A stretch of DNA of 64,000 nt from Agroathelia rolfsii (taxonomy: Eukaryota; Basidiomycota; Agaricomycetes; Amylocorticiales; Amylocorticiaceae). The notes under the pieces were generated by a model, which was given only the letters and a program-made list of their open reading frames with translations, made no database searches and was not told where the DNA came from. Positions 47,635-59,303 of this stretch are shown one piece after another. Position 1 is the stretch's first letter. The number at the start of each line of letters is the position of its first letter. The DNA lies in NCBI GenBank assembly GCA_018343915.1, contig JABRWF010000002.1, positions 5,394,001 to 5,458,000 on the forward strand, given 5' to 3'. Both the position numbers and the translations under genes were made by a program.

Positions 47635-49640
47635 GTCAAACGGAGATATGTTCTATAGTATCATTTGTCTCCGTAAATACAGCCCGAGAAAGACTGAAGC
47701 CCACGGTGGAGAGTATAGTGCTCTGATAATTCTCCGTTCTGGTATTGGACATTGCTTTAAACTCTCTTTGCACGGCCGAACGAGAATTGAGTCTGCGTGA
47801 ATACATGTTCAGCAAAGAGATAAAAACACACGGGAGATTTGAATCTCATTACATAGACATCAGAGAGCACGCGTATACTTGTGAGTTGAGGCGTTAGTAT
47901 AGTAGCAGGTAATAGGTGGCTTGAACCTACGTCGAGTGGACACGAAGTAAAATGGAGCATAAATAGAGGTGCTATTATATGCAAATCCCTTTGGGAAAAT
48001 TCGGTCTTATTTCATGCAAATAAATTCGCCCTGAAACTTACAGTAATGGCGGCCAGCAAAGCAAAAGTACTGTCATAATATTTCTGAGTATGATTTTGAC
48101 AATCTACTTTGGGAAGAATCACGTTGTGCCAAGTCCTGATCATCATATTAGTGTAAATTTAACAACTCGACAAGATCAATCCAAACGAGTCATACCAGTG
48201 TTCAAGGTGTATTTGATCAATCGATTGATAACCCGGGTTGTACTAAAATACAATAGTTAAATGGGGTGAGGATACCACTGCATGAGGAAACAGAAACCTG
48301 GTAAGCAGAGATCGATTATTTTGATCCCGGAAGCAGCAGATTGTGCTTATTGTTATTACCACATCGCAGATAGCTAATATAAGGGCTGCGGAACTGCCTA
48401 TGATCTGGGGAGGAATCATTAGATTAAGGGTTAAACATGGAGCTGTGGAGTCTAGTTACAGCAAAGATATTATCCCTATTCGAAATTTTCATATAGGATG
48501 ACGGTCCCATGAAACTGAGAACACGTAGAACTTAATACCTGATTAATAGAGTATCATTGGTTGTTATAATACCCAATAATCACAAATCCTATGGCCCTTT
48601 GATGTTAGTTCGGTCCCAAGCAGTGTAGCTAAAGGCCTGCGAACCTATTGCAAGGCCTGTGGCTCATGCTGAATTAGTTTAATCCAAAAGCTATTCTACT
48701 GCTAAATCTTACCTAGTGACGTTGTGCTTAGGAAGCACTGATGATCATGAGTAAATATGCATCGACTAAGAAAAATTCATGCTATTTATTACTTACAATA
48801 ATCAGTGGTAAAATCAGATGTCGACCGTTTACTAATTGCACGTCAAAATTGACAATTAGATGGAAGGGATTAAAAAAAAAATGGCTGAAATCTAAGTGGC
48901 TTACGGTGGTATAGTCTTCTGGCAAAGAAGCTATAGACATTTATCTTAGCAGCCAAAATCCAAGATTACTAGAGATGAAACTACTTCACAATTGAGTGAT
49001 AGTGCTCACGGCAGCCTTATGCGACTGGTCAGCTTTAGTCCTGTCAGGGATTGGTTCACCTCTTACCGCAACAACAATCTCAACCTGCAAATAGCTTTTA
49101 TTTGATGATTCGGCAAGGATAAAACATAGAAAATACTTACTAAGTGACTCCTAAGAATGACGTAATTATTAGAGGATAAAAACATGGAGCATTCCGGCTT
49201 ACCATGTCATTTCGGTCAGCTTATCAATATCCCCAAAATCCTTAACAGAGTAAATATAGAGTGTGTGTCCAAGAAGACCTGTGTGAAAGGTTTCCAGTAT
49301 CCTAAATAAATTAGTTATTAGCTTGAGGGGTGATAATGTAATAATGGCAATGAAAGTACATCAACACGGTAACCTGATGAACGGTAGTGAATAACGAATT
49401 TGTCAATAAAAGGTCGAAGCGCAGGTCTTTTCATTTAACGCACAAGAGTTTTGAGATAGATTCGGTCATGTTTAGAGTGCTCGACAAAGTAGAGGTAGCA
49501 TTGGTGACATATTACACCATAAATCCTAGTCTGAGGTTTACTACAAGTCTCATGGATACTTTCACAAGCACCAATGCTACGCACACTGATGAAACAAGAA
49601 CCCCAATTTCCATTGGTCCCAATATGATATTTGCTGACAT
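47635..49640 (-). CDS. DUF6534-like seven-helix membrane protein, copy B
   Basis: The minus-strand gene has many very small exons. MSANIILGPMEIGVLVSS starts at 49640. It is followed by YGVICHQCYLYFVEHSK, a 14-nt exon VTVLM, then ILETFHTGLLGHTLYIYS with VKDFGDIDKLTEMTW, and micro-exons encoding SHL and VEIVVA. FFARRLYH, VNGRHLILPLII and further helices come next. The C-terminal segment begins LNSRSAVQREFKAMSN and ends at a TGA at 47635-47637. Membrane helices alternate with short loops, as in the agaricomycete seven-helix family whose last helix is followed by an LNSR motif. All junctions I checked keep the frame, but the central exons were not all resolved. The function is unknown; a receptor-like role is only inferred from topology. 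Confidence 0.65.
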
Positions 49641-50338
49641 TGGTATTCAAGCAGGACAATGACAAACAGTAAGCAGTGGGCAAGGAAAAAGCACTAGCCT
49701 GGACGGTGGCAGTGAGAAAGAGACAGACATTGTGCATAATACCGCCTGTGAGGTAACTATATGGCAACCGCGCGTTGATTAGTATCAGCTTCAAAGTCTC
49801 CATATGCCGGATAACCGACGGTATCATCACCACAACCCTGAGCTTTTCTGAGAGTTATTAAATTGAAGGTTGAGCACGACCTATTAGTTGCGATTTCTAA
49901 TCAAACATCCGACTGACGGTCGGACAGCGGAATGCGTACTTGCTTTATTAATCATGCACATGCAGATGTACCTTAACGATCGAGTTGCACGGCTGGCCTC
50001 TTTACTAAATATGAAATTCAAGGGATGAACTTTAAGTTTACAGGCAACAGTTATGACGTCTGCATAGGGAAAATAAAAATGCCGACACCGCCCCTTTGAC
50101 GGGACTGATCTACGACCGGAAAATGTGCTGTCTGTATGTGTTGGAATTGTGACTATCCGTATGGCTGCCCGTACTACTACCCGTGACATTAGTACTCCTT
50201 GATATCCAAGTAAATCAGTTAAAATCATATAGACAGCGTCACAGATAGCTTCCATTTCAACTCAAATCAACAGTATTTTTGCCTGTAATGTGACAGTGTC
50301 CAGACTTCCGTAGTGATGATAAGTTCATTTACTTATGG
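49641..50338. other. Intergenic, diverged repeat of the 46.3-47.4 kb flank
   Basis: Similarity to 46470-47345 is patchy. No gene is recognised. Confidence 0.4.
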
Positions 50339-50978
50339 TGATTACGCTGGAAGGTAAGTAAAAGGCGGATGGGCGCCGTTCTATTTTTTTTTTTTTCAGG
50401 GATCCATGAGGCTGATGATCGGCGCTGTTCGTGTGCTTATGCCCCCATTGCTTGGTTATATCACGCATCACATATCCCCACAGACTTCATCGAGGAGATC
50501 ATCTCGGAGGAGATCCTCGACGAAACGGATCGGTATGAGGATAACCAGAGCAAGAAGCTCGCGAGGCGGATCACGAATGCTGCTGCTATGAAGGGGTCAG
50601 TGGTCTCTCTGTCTTTTTTCTTCTTCTCATTCGTTCATTCCATTCCCTGGTCTGACTTGTGCGGTTACTCATCATGCTCCACAATTGAACAGTATCGTTG
50701 AGCGTGAACGACTGATCAAAGAAGGCAACGCGAATGCTAATGAGCCCACGGGCCTGTTGCGCTCCGAGACAGCGCTTTCGTCCACTGCTACTTCGATCAA
50801 CGGGGGACAGTATGGCTCCTTTTCGGCGACTGGAGCGGTGCCGACGATGCTGCCCGCCCGCGTGGGTGTCGTGCCACAAGACGCACGGATGAAGTCGGTG
50901 TCGGCGTCGCCTCAGCCGTTGGAGCACACGAACGGGAACGCGAATGGCAACGGACAGGCTAATGGTGGTCATTCGTAA
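50339..50978 (+). pseudogene. 3' fragment of DUF21/CBS copy 2, inverted duplicate
   Basis: The copy begins abruptly at the end of the exon encoding VITLE and contains the next two exons. One is DFIEEIISEEILDETDRYED to about 50596, and the last is IVERERLIKEGNANANEP to GQANGGHS, with TAA at 50976-50978. These correspond to 39487-40110 on the opposite strand. The DUF21 membrane domain and most of the CBS pair are missing, so no functional transporter can be made. Coding differences from the parent are few, mostly single substitutions such as ANERT to ANEPT. The donor after MKG is altered (GTCAGT instead of GTAAGT). Confidence 0.85.
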
Positions 50979-53800
50979 CATGGACGTAGTGCAGGGTGCA
51001 GTCACATGCCACACATATGCCAATAAAACATCCTTGTCTAGGATTTGGATGATGATGATGATTACGGCGTTGAAGCGAAGAAGGGTGACACGTTTGAGCG
51101 ACGGGAAGGGCGCTATATAATGTTGTCAATGTCATTCCTGTCTATTCGGATGCTACATTGTACATAGTCTACTATATTCTCTCTCTCTCTCTTGACACAA
51201 CTCTCTTGTTTGACTTTTGCGTGTGTGAAATGGACTCGTTACACATTCACACTAGTTCCACTTACAATCCAAACCTCCGAGGGTGTCAGAGGCCGAAACG
51301 ATTTTATACATATCTTTTCTTCCCTATTTCATTCATTTTTTTGGTATGCGAATGCCAAGACAAGGATGTCAATAGGATAATGTCCTCATGATCATGTCGG
51401 ATTTGTACTATTATTTGATGTTTGATGGAGTGTTTTTTCCCTTTCTCTTGGGATCGCCATAAGGAGTGTAGGTAGCTTGTAAACAGAAGAAGAGGTGCAG
51501 CAACGGAAGTAGGCGACCTGTTACGCCAATGCTTCTTTGCGGTTCTCTACGCGCACAAGCACACAAGCATGAAAGGCGGACAAGTGTTGCGAGTGGGGCA
51601 GCATTGGTGGCTCCTCGCAATCCATTGCGAGATCGAGCCATACCATAAGCGAGTGTGTTGTTTCGGTGTACAATACGAGGAGACAGAGACAGGTGATATA
51701 GATACAATGGTGCGTCAGAGGATATCGACAGCACCAAGACTGCAGACCCAACAAGGAGAGAGAGGAAGCGTTTCTTGTGCTCTCAGCCAAGACGCAATGC
51801 CAATGCCAATGTTAACCCGCCTACCAAATAGGGCAGCTGTCACACGTGTCACACATCCGCCAGCTGCCATGCAATCAACAACCCGGATCGATCTCAGATT
51901 TTCTTCTTGGCCGCTTCATGGCGCTCTGCTTGCGCTTCATGCGGACCAGTTCCTTTTGCAACATTATGGGTGGCACCGATATTTTTTGAACTCGGACTCG
52001 AGGGCTGTGTTGGATTTCTTCAGTATTTTCTGTGCCATCCAGTCTATCCCCTTGGAGCTATTGAAAATACTGCCGGTTGCTCAATTCCATCAGCGCATAA
52101 TCATCACAACGGCTGACCGCCACTCGAGACAGCACTCCTGTCTTGTACTATATTCTCTTTTTACTTCGACTTCGAATTCTTGCATACACTTCAGGACATT
52201 GTCCTTGTCCTCGAAGTTCGTACACTATGTGTGACTCTGTGTTACGGTATTAATATCTAACCTATTCATTCCGCGGGCACTTGACCGATACAATCACACG
52301 CTGATATGCCGACGTCCCGCGAAACAAATTACATATTCGTCAGACAGGACGACTTTTTCAATTTATCAACCTTGACCAGATGGCGATCTGGCCTGCTTCT
52401 CCTGTGCCATCCATACCCCGCATTCATTTCTCGGTCGAGCTTCTATATTCGTCCCTCTTCTTCCAAGTGCTGCTCTTTTGTTACTCCCGGCAATTACCTT
52501 CTTTAATCTATCAGCGTCGGCGGAAAAGCATAGTATGATAAAGGGCCAATAGAATCCCTAGCCTTTACGTGTGTCTATCCCGACCGGTCGCTGGCTGATC
52601 ATGGTATGAGAGGATTGTCTGTCCTGGACAGATAACTATCTCTTGTCATCAGCGACAAAATAACCAGAGGCATAAAGCACTCAAAACGAGCACAATTAGC
52701 TATTACTGATGTTTCTCTGTCTTACAGCCATGTATATGGCAGCTCGGGAAATCATGGAAACCTCATTTCATCCCCTCATACTCTGCAGGGACAATAAGCC
52801 GGTGTTCAACCCGCTCGCTCCCTATGGACAGACGGATGGATGGATGATGCTATCTTATGTCTTCGATGGCTTATGTTGATATAATTATCCCCGAAATTGA
52901 TTGAATTACTCTGATAACATATCTATATCGGCATCGTCGACCAAAGCTAGCTGAGTCACCGCTGTTTCCAGCTCATGGATGATAACAAATAGCTGAATAT
53001 ACTTTCCATTCTCCTCCACCAGGGTCTGCTTCGCTCTGGACTTCTTGCGGTACCGTGATAGCTGGATCAGTATGCTCTCTGATTACCTATCGCTTTGTGT
53101 GGCTGCTTCATCATGATGCGTTGTTTTCGCCATTGACTTGGACACTGAATAGAAGAATACTATTGAGGGCGGCATTATTTCCTTGGGGTTGTATTCCTTG
53201 GTCTACATTTAAGGAGAAATAAAGACGTTGATACCCATTATTTATCCAAGATGTGTTTATGCTTATGAAAGTAAATTTGATCTAAGCGTTAGTACCATTT
53301 CGGATAAAAAGACCATCAGTAACTCCCTGTCCTTTACCATTATTCAACATCAATATAAATCAAGCAAACAAAACGAGTCACAAGCCAGGTAACAAGATCC
53401 AAAATTGAAAAGAAATTACAAGACAAATCATTAGTATTATACAGCTTTGTACAATAATGATTACCAGCCTAGACAGCGCAAGGAATCCCTCAGAGAGACA
53501 GCATGCACCAAACATGCTATGATACTGCTACTCGCGTTCTTAATGGGAATGAATTATGCATGGAGATTATAGCTAAAATGGCAAGTGTTAAAGGTCGCTC
53601 TTTTAGTACCATTCTGAAGTTGCGACATACCTAGTCTGTCAGACAAAGATATGTTCCACAGTAGCGTTCGTCTCAAAAGGCGCAGCTTGAGAAGGAGTGA
53701 ATAGTGAGTAAATATTTATCAACCAAGAATAGTCCATCTCAATGTTTATTTATAATTATTACTGGTATAACAAGACAAGCGTGCGCAAAAGCCGGAAGCA
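50979..53800. repeat. Rearranged duplicate: 3' flank (inverted) fused to 5' flank of DUF21/CBS copy 2
   Basis: 50979-51555 is the reverse complement of about 38865-39486 (3' flank of copy 2). At about 51560 it joins a direct copy of 42170-44280 (first exon plus upstream flank). It ends near 53640-53790 in a deleted remnant of the DUF6534-like 3' region, matching pieces of 44290 and 45400-45480. Open frames inside (for example 51569-52234) are duplicated shadows, not supported genes. Confidence 0.75.
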
Positions 53801-54180
53801 AATGCTGACCGTGCAGTCTGTGCTATTGGGACTCCAAGACTCCACCCCACACTGCACGTCCTTTAAGTTCTTAGCTTGGACTAGTATACCAAAATTTCCT
53901 TGGGTATAATATCTCTCTCCTTGTCAATATTACTCAATACCATAAAATCTAATTAGATCGTCACTCTCTAATATAGCAATGAATCTGCCGCTAGAGGGGG
54001 TTGCACTCGGGATTACTACGGTCTCTGAGTCCAAGTTAGGGGATCCAAGCCAAAAAAAGCGTTTTAGACGGACTCTGCCGTGACATACAAAGCTCCTCTG
54101 AAACAAGAACCGTCCAAATCAACAAAGGCTTTCCGGAGGACTTCGTAAATACAACACTTACGTACAATGCTCTCCACAGT

Positions 54181-57156
54181 ATGAGTGACGCGTTTAAACG
54201 CCCAGGCATTCTGAGTCCTGGTCAACGTGATATGCTCAAGGATCTCTCGCAAACAAACCTCCCAACATATGTCAGTTCCATGACGTTAAAACAGAGGGAA
54301 GAATGCATGAAGTTCTTCCTCAAAATTGCTCAGGATTTGCAAGCAACATTCGATGTGGAGAGTTTTTTTCAATTGTGTGAGTACTGATCAATTTCATCAT
54401 CTGCATACAGTAATAAATAAGATCTTCAACAGCAATTTTCACGGTGTCGACAGCAAATAAATCGGCCCCTACAATCAAGGATATTTCTGTGAGATCATCA
54501 AAAGAAGGTTTGTATCATGTACATAAACATACCCAAGATGATCTCTTAGCATTTAATAGCCACCCTTAGTGCATGGGATTCTGATTATAAGGGAAATGCT
54601 TCCACCATTCTTTGGCGTTATATTCAAGAATGTTGTCAAAAGACTCCTTTTAATGCTCCGCGCTTATATGCTAGGTACTTTTCAATTGTACAGTCATCAG
54701 GCATAGGGAAATCTTGGTTAGTAGATGAAGTTAGCAAAAAAATTTCACTATCCAACTGTGTCTACGAGATAGTGGAACTGGTCAGTCTGATCTATATTCT
54801 ACTTTTTCTGGCGCTTATATCTTTTTGATAAATTTCTATTCCTCAGGCTTTCCCCCGGCTGATACCGATACACTGCAATATTCGAGACAGACACATTTAC
54901 TGGATGAATCAGAACATTGTGCAAATACTCGTATTCAAGCGTTCTTGACTGCGCTGCTCCTAAAAGCAGCCGAATGGATCAATGCATGCCGAGGCCATGG
55001 TGAAGACAAGACGAGAGCCGCCATCACGGTTTCTTTCCACAAGTTCATGACAGAAGGTCAGGCTTTTGATAGGCGCGGACCACAATGCAACTCGTTTTTT
55101 ATGGATGTTATAAGCTGTGCCAAACATCTCGAAACTTTCACATCCTAATGCCAAGATGTTAGCCAAGACTGACCTGATCCTGCTATTTCATGGGATGTGT
55201 CTTGCATGTATTAATCTTGTTTTAGTCTGTATTTTCCTTCTTAATAGCTATGAATAGTCCTTCCTGGCATTCCACTCCCTGAAGGAATACCCTCTACAGA
55301 TATGACTATTTAAAAGGCCGCACAGATTATGACATCTGCACTCCAGGCCTTTCCACCTGATGAAGATGAAAAAGAACAGCCCACAAAATTGGATCCACTT
55401 GCTCTCTCATCATTTGATGAGGCACATTCTCTAAACAGAGAACTTCCTTCCAACACTCAAAATAGTGCTGAAAATCAACATGATGCAAAAGTAACATACT
55501 TCTTCTGTCTACAGCAGCAGCTGCGAAAATTGTGTGATGAGCCTATTTTCTCTGTCTTTCTATTGACTACTGGCGCAGTCATCTGATTTATGCCAGCAAA
55601 GGTCGCAGATCCCTCTGCTAGAGTGAGTCAAGGAACGCTGCAGCTACGGGATCCCTTCACCAACCTGGGCTTTGACTTGCTGATCGACCCAATCCAAGAG
55701 ACTAAGCATAGGATTGGTGACCTAGCAAAGATGGATTTTTTGGTTAACTTTGGTTGACCTTTGTACGTAATTGTTGATTATATCGAACGTGATATAACCT
55801 TATTGATTGTTTCTTAGGTTTGCCACACGCTACCACAAGGGCAATAATGATGTCAAATGAGGAATCATTACCTTTGCTGCCGAGAAACTACTTAATCTTG
55901 AAAACTGGCAGAGCAAGATTAATGATCCCGAGTTTGCAATCAACTACAAGGAGGGGATTTTAGGCTGCCTGGCTTGTCGTTTAGGCCTCGGATTCGATCC
56001 CTTCATACCCTCGGCGACGGCGCGCGAGCTGGTTCACGTAGAGAGGCATATGCACATATGCCTGCAGCCCAATATGGAAGACCAGTCCGTGATTGGCAAG
56101 GCGCCATCTGAGCCAGTCCTCTGTGAAGCAGCCCGACTGGTCATGCAGTCCTGCAACTTTCACCCTGCATGTGTCCTTGCCTCCGAATTCAGCCGCCCTG
56201 ATGTTTTGAAAGGTCCTCGTGGAGAAGCTACTATGAACCTCCTCATAACGCTCACCTCTGATCGGTTTGTGATAAACGGTGAACCACAACCATGGAAGGT
56301 TGTGGATTTTCTTGAAGAACTCTTTAATTCTCCACGGACGCAAACCGGATCATCTGTTGTTCTTGAAGCTCTACCGTCTACCATTCATCCGAGAAGAAGC
56401 AATATCACAGCAAATACGCCCCTACATGAAATTTTCGGGGATGATGCGATGTACATCAGCCACATCATCAAGGCGAAATCATTCCATGTCGTTAACCGAA
56501 ACTGTCTCTGGGCACTGATTGCACGCCACGCAGGACTGGAGTGTCCTAATAGTCAAAGAGGAATTGATATACACCTTCCATTCGTATGCAAGGACAAACA
56601 CCTGGATCATTCCACCCTATCGTTCATCATCATCCAGGTCAAAAACGACCAAGCATTCAAGGATGTGCCACATGTTGCATTGTTTGATGCAATGAATCCT
56701 TACACAGTCAAGCTATTCTCTCCCGATGACAGAGATGCTGAGCGTGGTGGACCTCCTATCATTCGGATCGTAGCCGCACTGGCCTCTCCCAAGTCAACTG
56801 TGATACACTTTTGATATGACTCACCAGAGCCCAAATAGATGGAGAAGGCGGAAATGGAAGAACCTGCGAGCCGTGATTACACAGCATACGACTTTTGGTG
56901 CGCTGACCTAAGCCCTGAAGCATGGGGACCAATCAATCCAGACGATGTTAGCTCTTGGCGCCAACTCCTAGACGCCTCAGGATCTAAACGCGTAACATAT
57001 AGGCCCAAAGACAAAGATCGGGAGATGCTCCGACGGAGTCAAGGGATCGCAGAGGCTGGAATCGATCAGACGGGACATTGGAGCTGGATTGCCAGAGACG
57101 ATACGTACATCGACACGGACATCGAAGACGAAATGGATACGGATGACTCGGGTTGA
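54181..57156 (+). pseudogene. Agaricomycete-expanded P-loop family gene, broken by nonsense codons
   Basis: Exon-like blocks start with MSDAFKRPGILSPGQ (54181). They continue through a Walker A-type loop IVQSSGIGKSWLVDE in ARYFSIVQSSGIGKS (about 54680-54725) and GFPPADTDTLQY (from about 54847). Later blocks hold DPFTNLGFDLLID, LFATRYHKGNND, FAAEKLLN, and a long C-terminal region (55980-56814) with SFIIIQVKND. A final acidic block (56839-57156) is in the same frame, behind a possible 39-nt intron. The block order matches a large uncharacterised family in mushrooms and relatives; effector-like Crinkler proteins with P-loop and nuclease domains are a possible analogue. Three in-frame TGA codons (55584, 55755, 55858) and a stop after LETFTS at 55146 break it. 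It is therefore a relic, possibly with an open C-terminal part. Confidence 0.6.
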
Positions 57157-57159
57157 ATA

Positions 57160-57464
57160 GATGGAAGGGATAAGATATTAGGATGTTTTCAAACGTCAAG
57201 GCCTAAAGCTTGAAGTCGCAACTTATGTATTAGTATACCATAGCCAAAAGATTATTTTTATTGAACAGTCATGAAAGCTCCAAGTCGACTAGATATAAGG
57301 GCGGATATGTACTCGTACTAATCATATTGAAAACCTACTTGAGGGTCGCTGGCTTCATCAATACATTATCACTACTGCCCCTCCGATTGCTCCTCCTCCC
57401 ATGTATCTTGGATGGCTAGCTCCCTAATCCTGGGATATACATCACCCATCCTTTAGTTCCGCAC
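57160..57464. other. Short convergent intergenic region
   Basis: About 300 bp between the P-loop relic and the NUP133-like fragment. No feature was seen. Confidence 0.5.
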
Positions 57465-58950
57465 CTAATTGCACTCCATCTCGATAGTCTTCGACACACA
57501 CCCCGCCTCATCAGTCAGATCGTATTTCTCCTTGGCAGACAACCCGGCTGGTTTCGGCAGGATATGGCGAAGGACATTGTAGGTTACTGTAGAGCGGAAG
57601 CGTAACAACAATTCTTCGTCTGTCACACCGGCAGTTTGGCGGATGGCATCCCAGCCATAATAATAGGAATGTAGTATGCACATATGCATTATAAGTAATA
57701 GTCAAGACATCACAACACAATTACTCACTGTGGTTATATATTCTACGCCATACGCCGCGGAAAACAGACAGCCTTCGGCCTGTTGGCATTCGCGTATCAC
57801 GAGCAAGTAAAGTGCCGTGGCATACCCTTCAACGTGCTCAGCCTCGTTCTTGAGAGTTAGCAAGTCTACAATGTCCTCCACGGTTAGAGCACGGCTGTGT
57901 AGTAGTTCTTTTGCAAGGAATTCGAAAATTTGCAAATGAAAACTCTCCCATGAGAACTTCCAATATATGGTCAATTAAATGGACTTACAATGGTCAACTG
58001 GTTCTGGTTGATATTGGATGCCTTTTCATGAGCGATGATGTCCACCTAGATGTCGATAGAGTTTCGCCCACAGGTATTGGCAAGGGCCTCCTTGAACTCG
58101 GAGAGAAGCACCTCGTGGACGCTCACAAAGTCTAGTTGGTCGTGGAAAGCTGCGATACACAAAAAGTTAACGGATACCTCAAGCTTAACACAAATGAAAG
58201 AGCATCCGCGTACCATCTAAAGACTTCTCTTCGACTGTGGCATCCATATCTTACGTCTGGGCCATGCTTTCCTTAACACTATGTTCTGGCGAAAGCAACG
58301 TGCTTCTGATACCATTTGTACAGCTCATTCGTGAACTGCTCCCTGAACCGCTCGATATAATTCTTGATCCGAACCTCGTTGGGATTCTCCTCGAACGGAT
58401 ATACAATGTCCTTGTGGCACACCGCCGCCATACTTGCAAAATTTCTGTACTTTTCTGCAAGAGAAAACGCTTCTTTGGTATACCCTTGCCTTCCTATATG
58501 AGGGGAAAAAATAGATAATTGCTTGAGACTGATAGGGACCAAAAATCAAAACAAAAGATGAACGCAGGGTTTCTAACACCTCTGGCCTCAGCTGCGAAAA
58601 ACGATCCTCCAGCGCCTTGTAATCACGTACGTTCGCCGCGTCGCTCGCGGTCACAGCACTGCCGAGCCAGTCGAGCCTCTCCCATATGGATGAAAAGGGC
58701 ACTGATGCGAGCTCGGGCAATTGATGCTGTGATCTTTGGCATTGCTTGATGGACTGGTTAGCCTGTATGCGAAGAGCAGCGGCGGCAGAGGATGGAGGAA
58801 ATGCGCGAAGCACTTTTCAAGCCCCGGCCGGATAGAAACCTGTGGGGAGAGAGGTGAGCAGTGCTTCCCGTAGTGTAGGAGTGCATCGACGCATCGTGCG
58901 AGTATCAATCCCCACAACATCTAGGAGATGCAATCCTTAGATGGTGGTTG
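57465..58950 (-). pseudogene. NUP133-like nucleoporin, C-terminal fragment with nonsense codon
   Basis: The translated exons on the minus strand resemble the alpha-helical C-terminal domain of nuclear pore protein NUP133. In order they include ERLDWLGSAVTASDA, GYTKEAFSLAEKYRNFA, YIERFREQFTNELYKWYQKH, DFVSVHEVLLSEFKEAL, FLAKELLHSRALTVEDIVDL, and WDAIRQTAGVTDEELLLRFR. The frame ends at 57465. An in-frame TAG occurs after NSIDI near 58050, where the family continues. The beta-propeller N-terminal half of a normal protein of about 1,100-1,200 aa is absent, because upstream sequence (from 58990) turns into a degenerate repeat. The fragment is probably a truncated duplicate and not the functional gene. 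An exon corresponding to the usual segment before WDAIRQ also seems lost. Confidence 0.7.
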
Positions 58951-59087
58951 CTACTAGCCTACCCCAGTTATAAGGCAGCCGTAGCATTATCTCAACGCAT
59001 ATGGAAATAGGATGTGAATTAGTCCATAGCTATGATGCCCTCTTATTAGGCACAAAATGAAATGAAGCAAAGCACGGTGTGCACAGG

Positions 59088-59303
59088 CATGGGCAGGAAA
59101 TGATGATTTTGCCATACTAGGCATATGTTCAGCAGCTGCAAATCCCAGCAATGAATGCATATAGCCATGGTATGAAATACCAGGCACATGCTCAGCAGCA
59201 GCAGCAAAAGCCCAGCAATGAATGCATGGGCAGGAATGGCAAATGTAGCCATGATATTGAATACCATGGCACATGCCTGGGAATGATGTGGGAATGCAGC
59301 CAT
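59088..59303. repeat. Degenerate tandem repeat of about 70 bp, three units
   Basis: Units start at about 59088, 59159 and 59225. They share blocks such as CATGGGCAGGAA, TTCAGCAGC/CTCAGCAGC and CCCAGCAATGAATGCAT. It borders the broken 5' side of the NUP133-like fragment. There is no coding role. Confidence 0.6.

Noticed and set aside
49387..49662. 91-codon plus-strand ORF
   Set aside because: Antisense to the first exons of the DUF6534-like copy B, whose motifs are on the minus strand.
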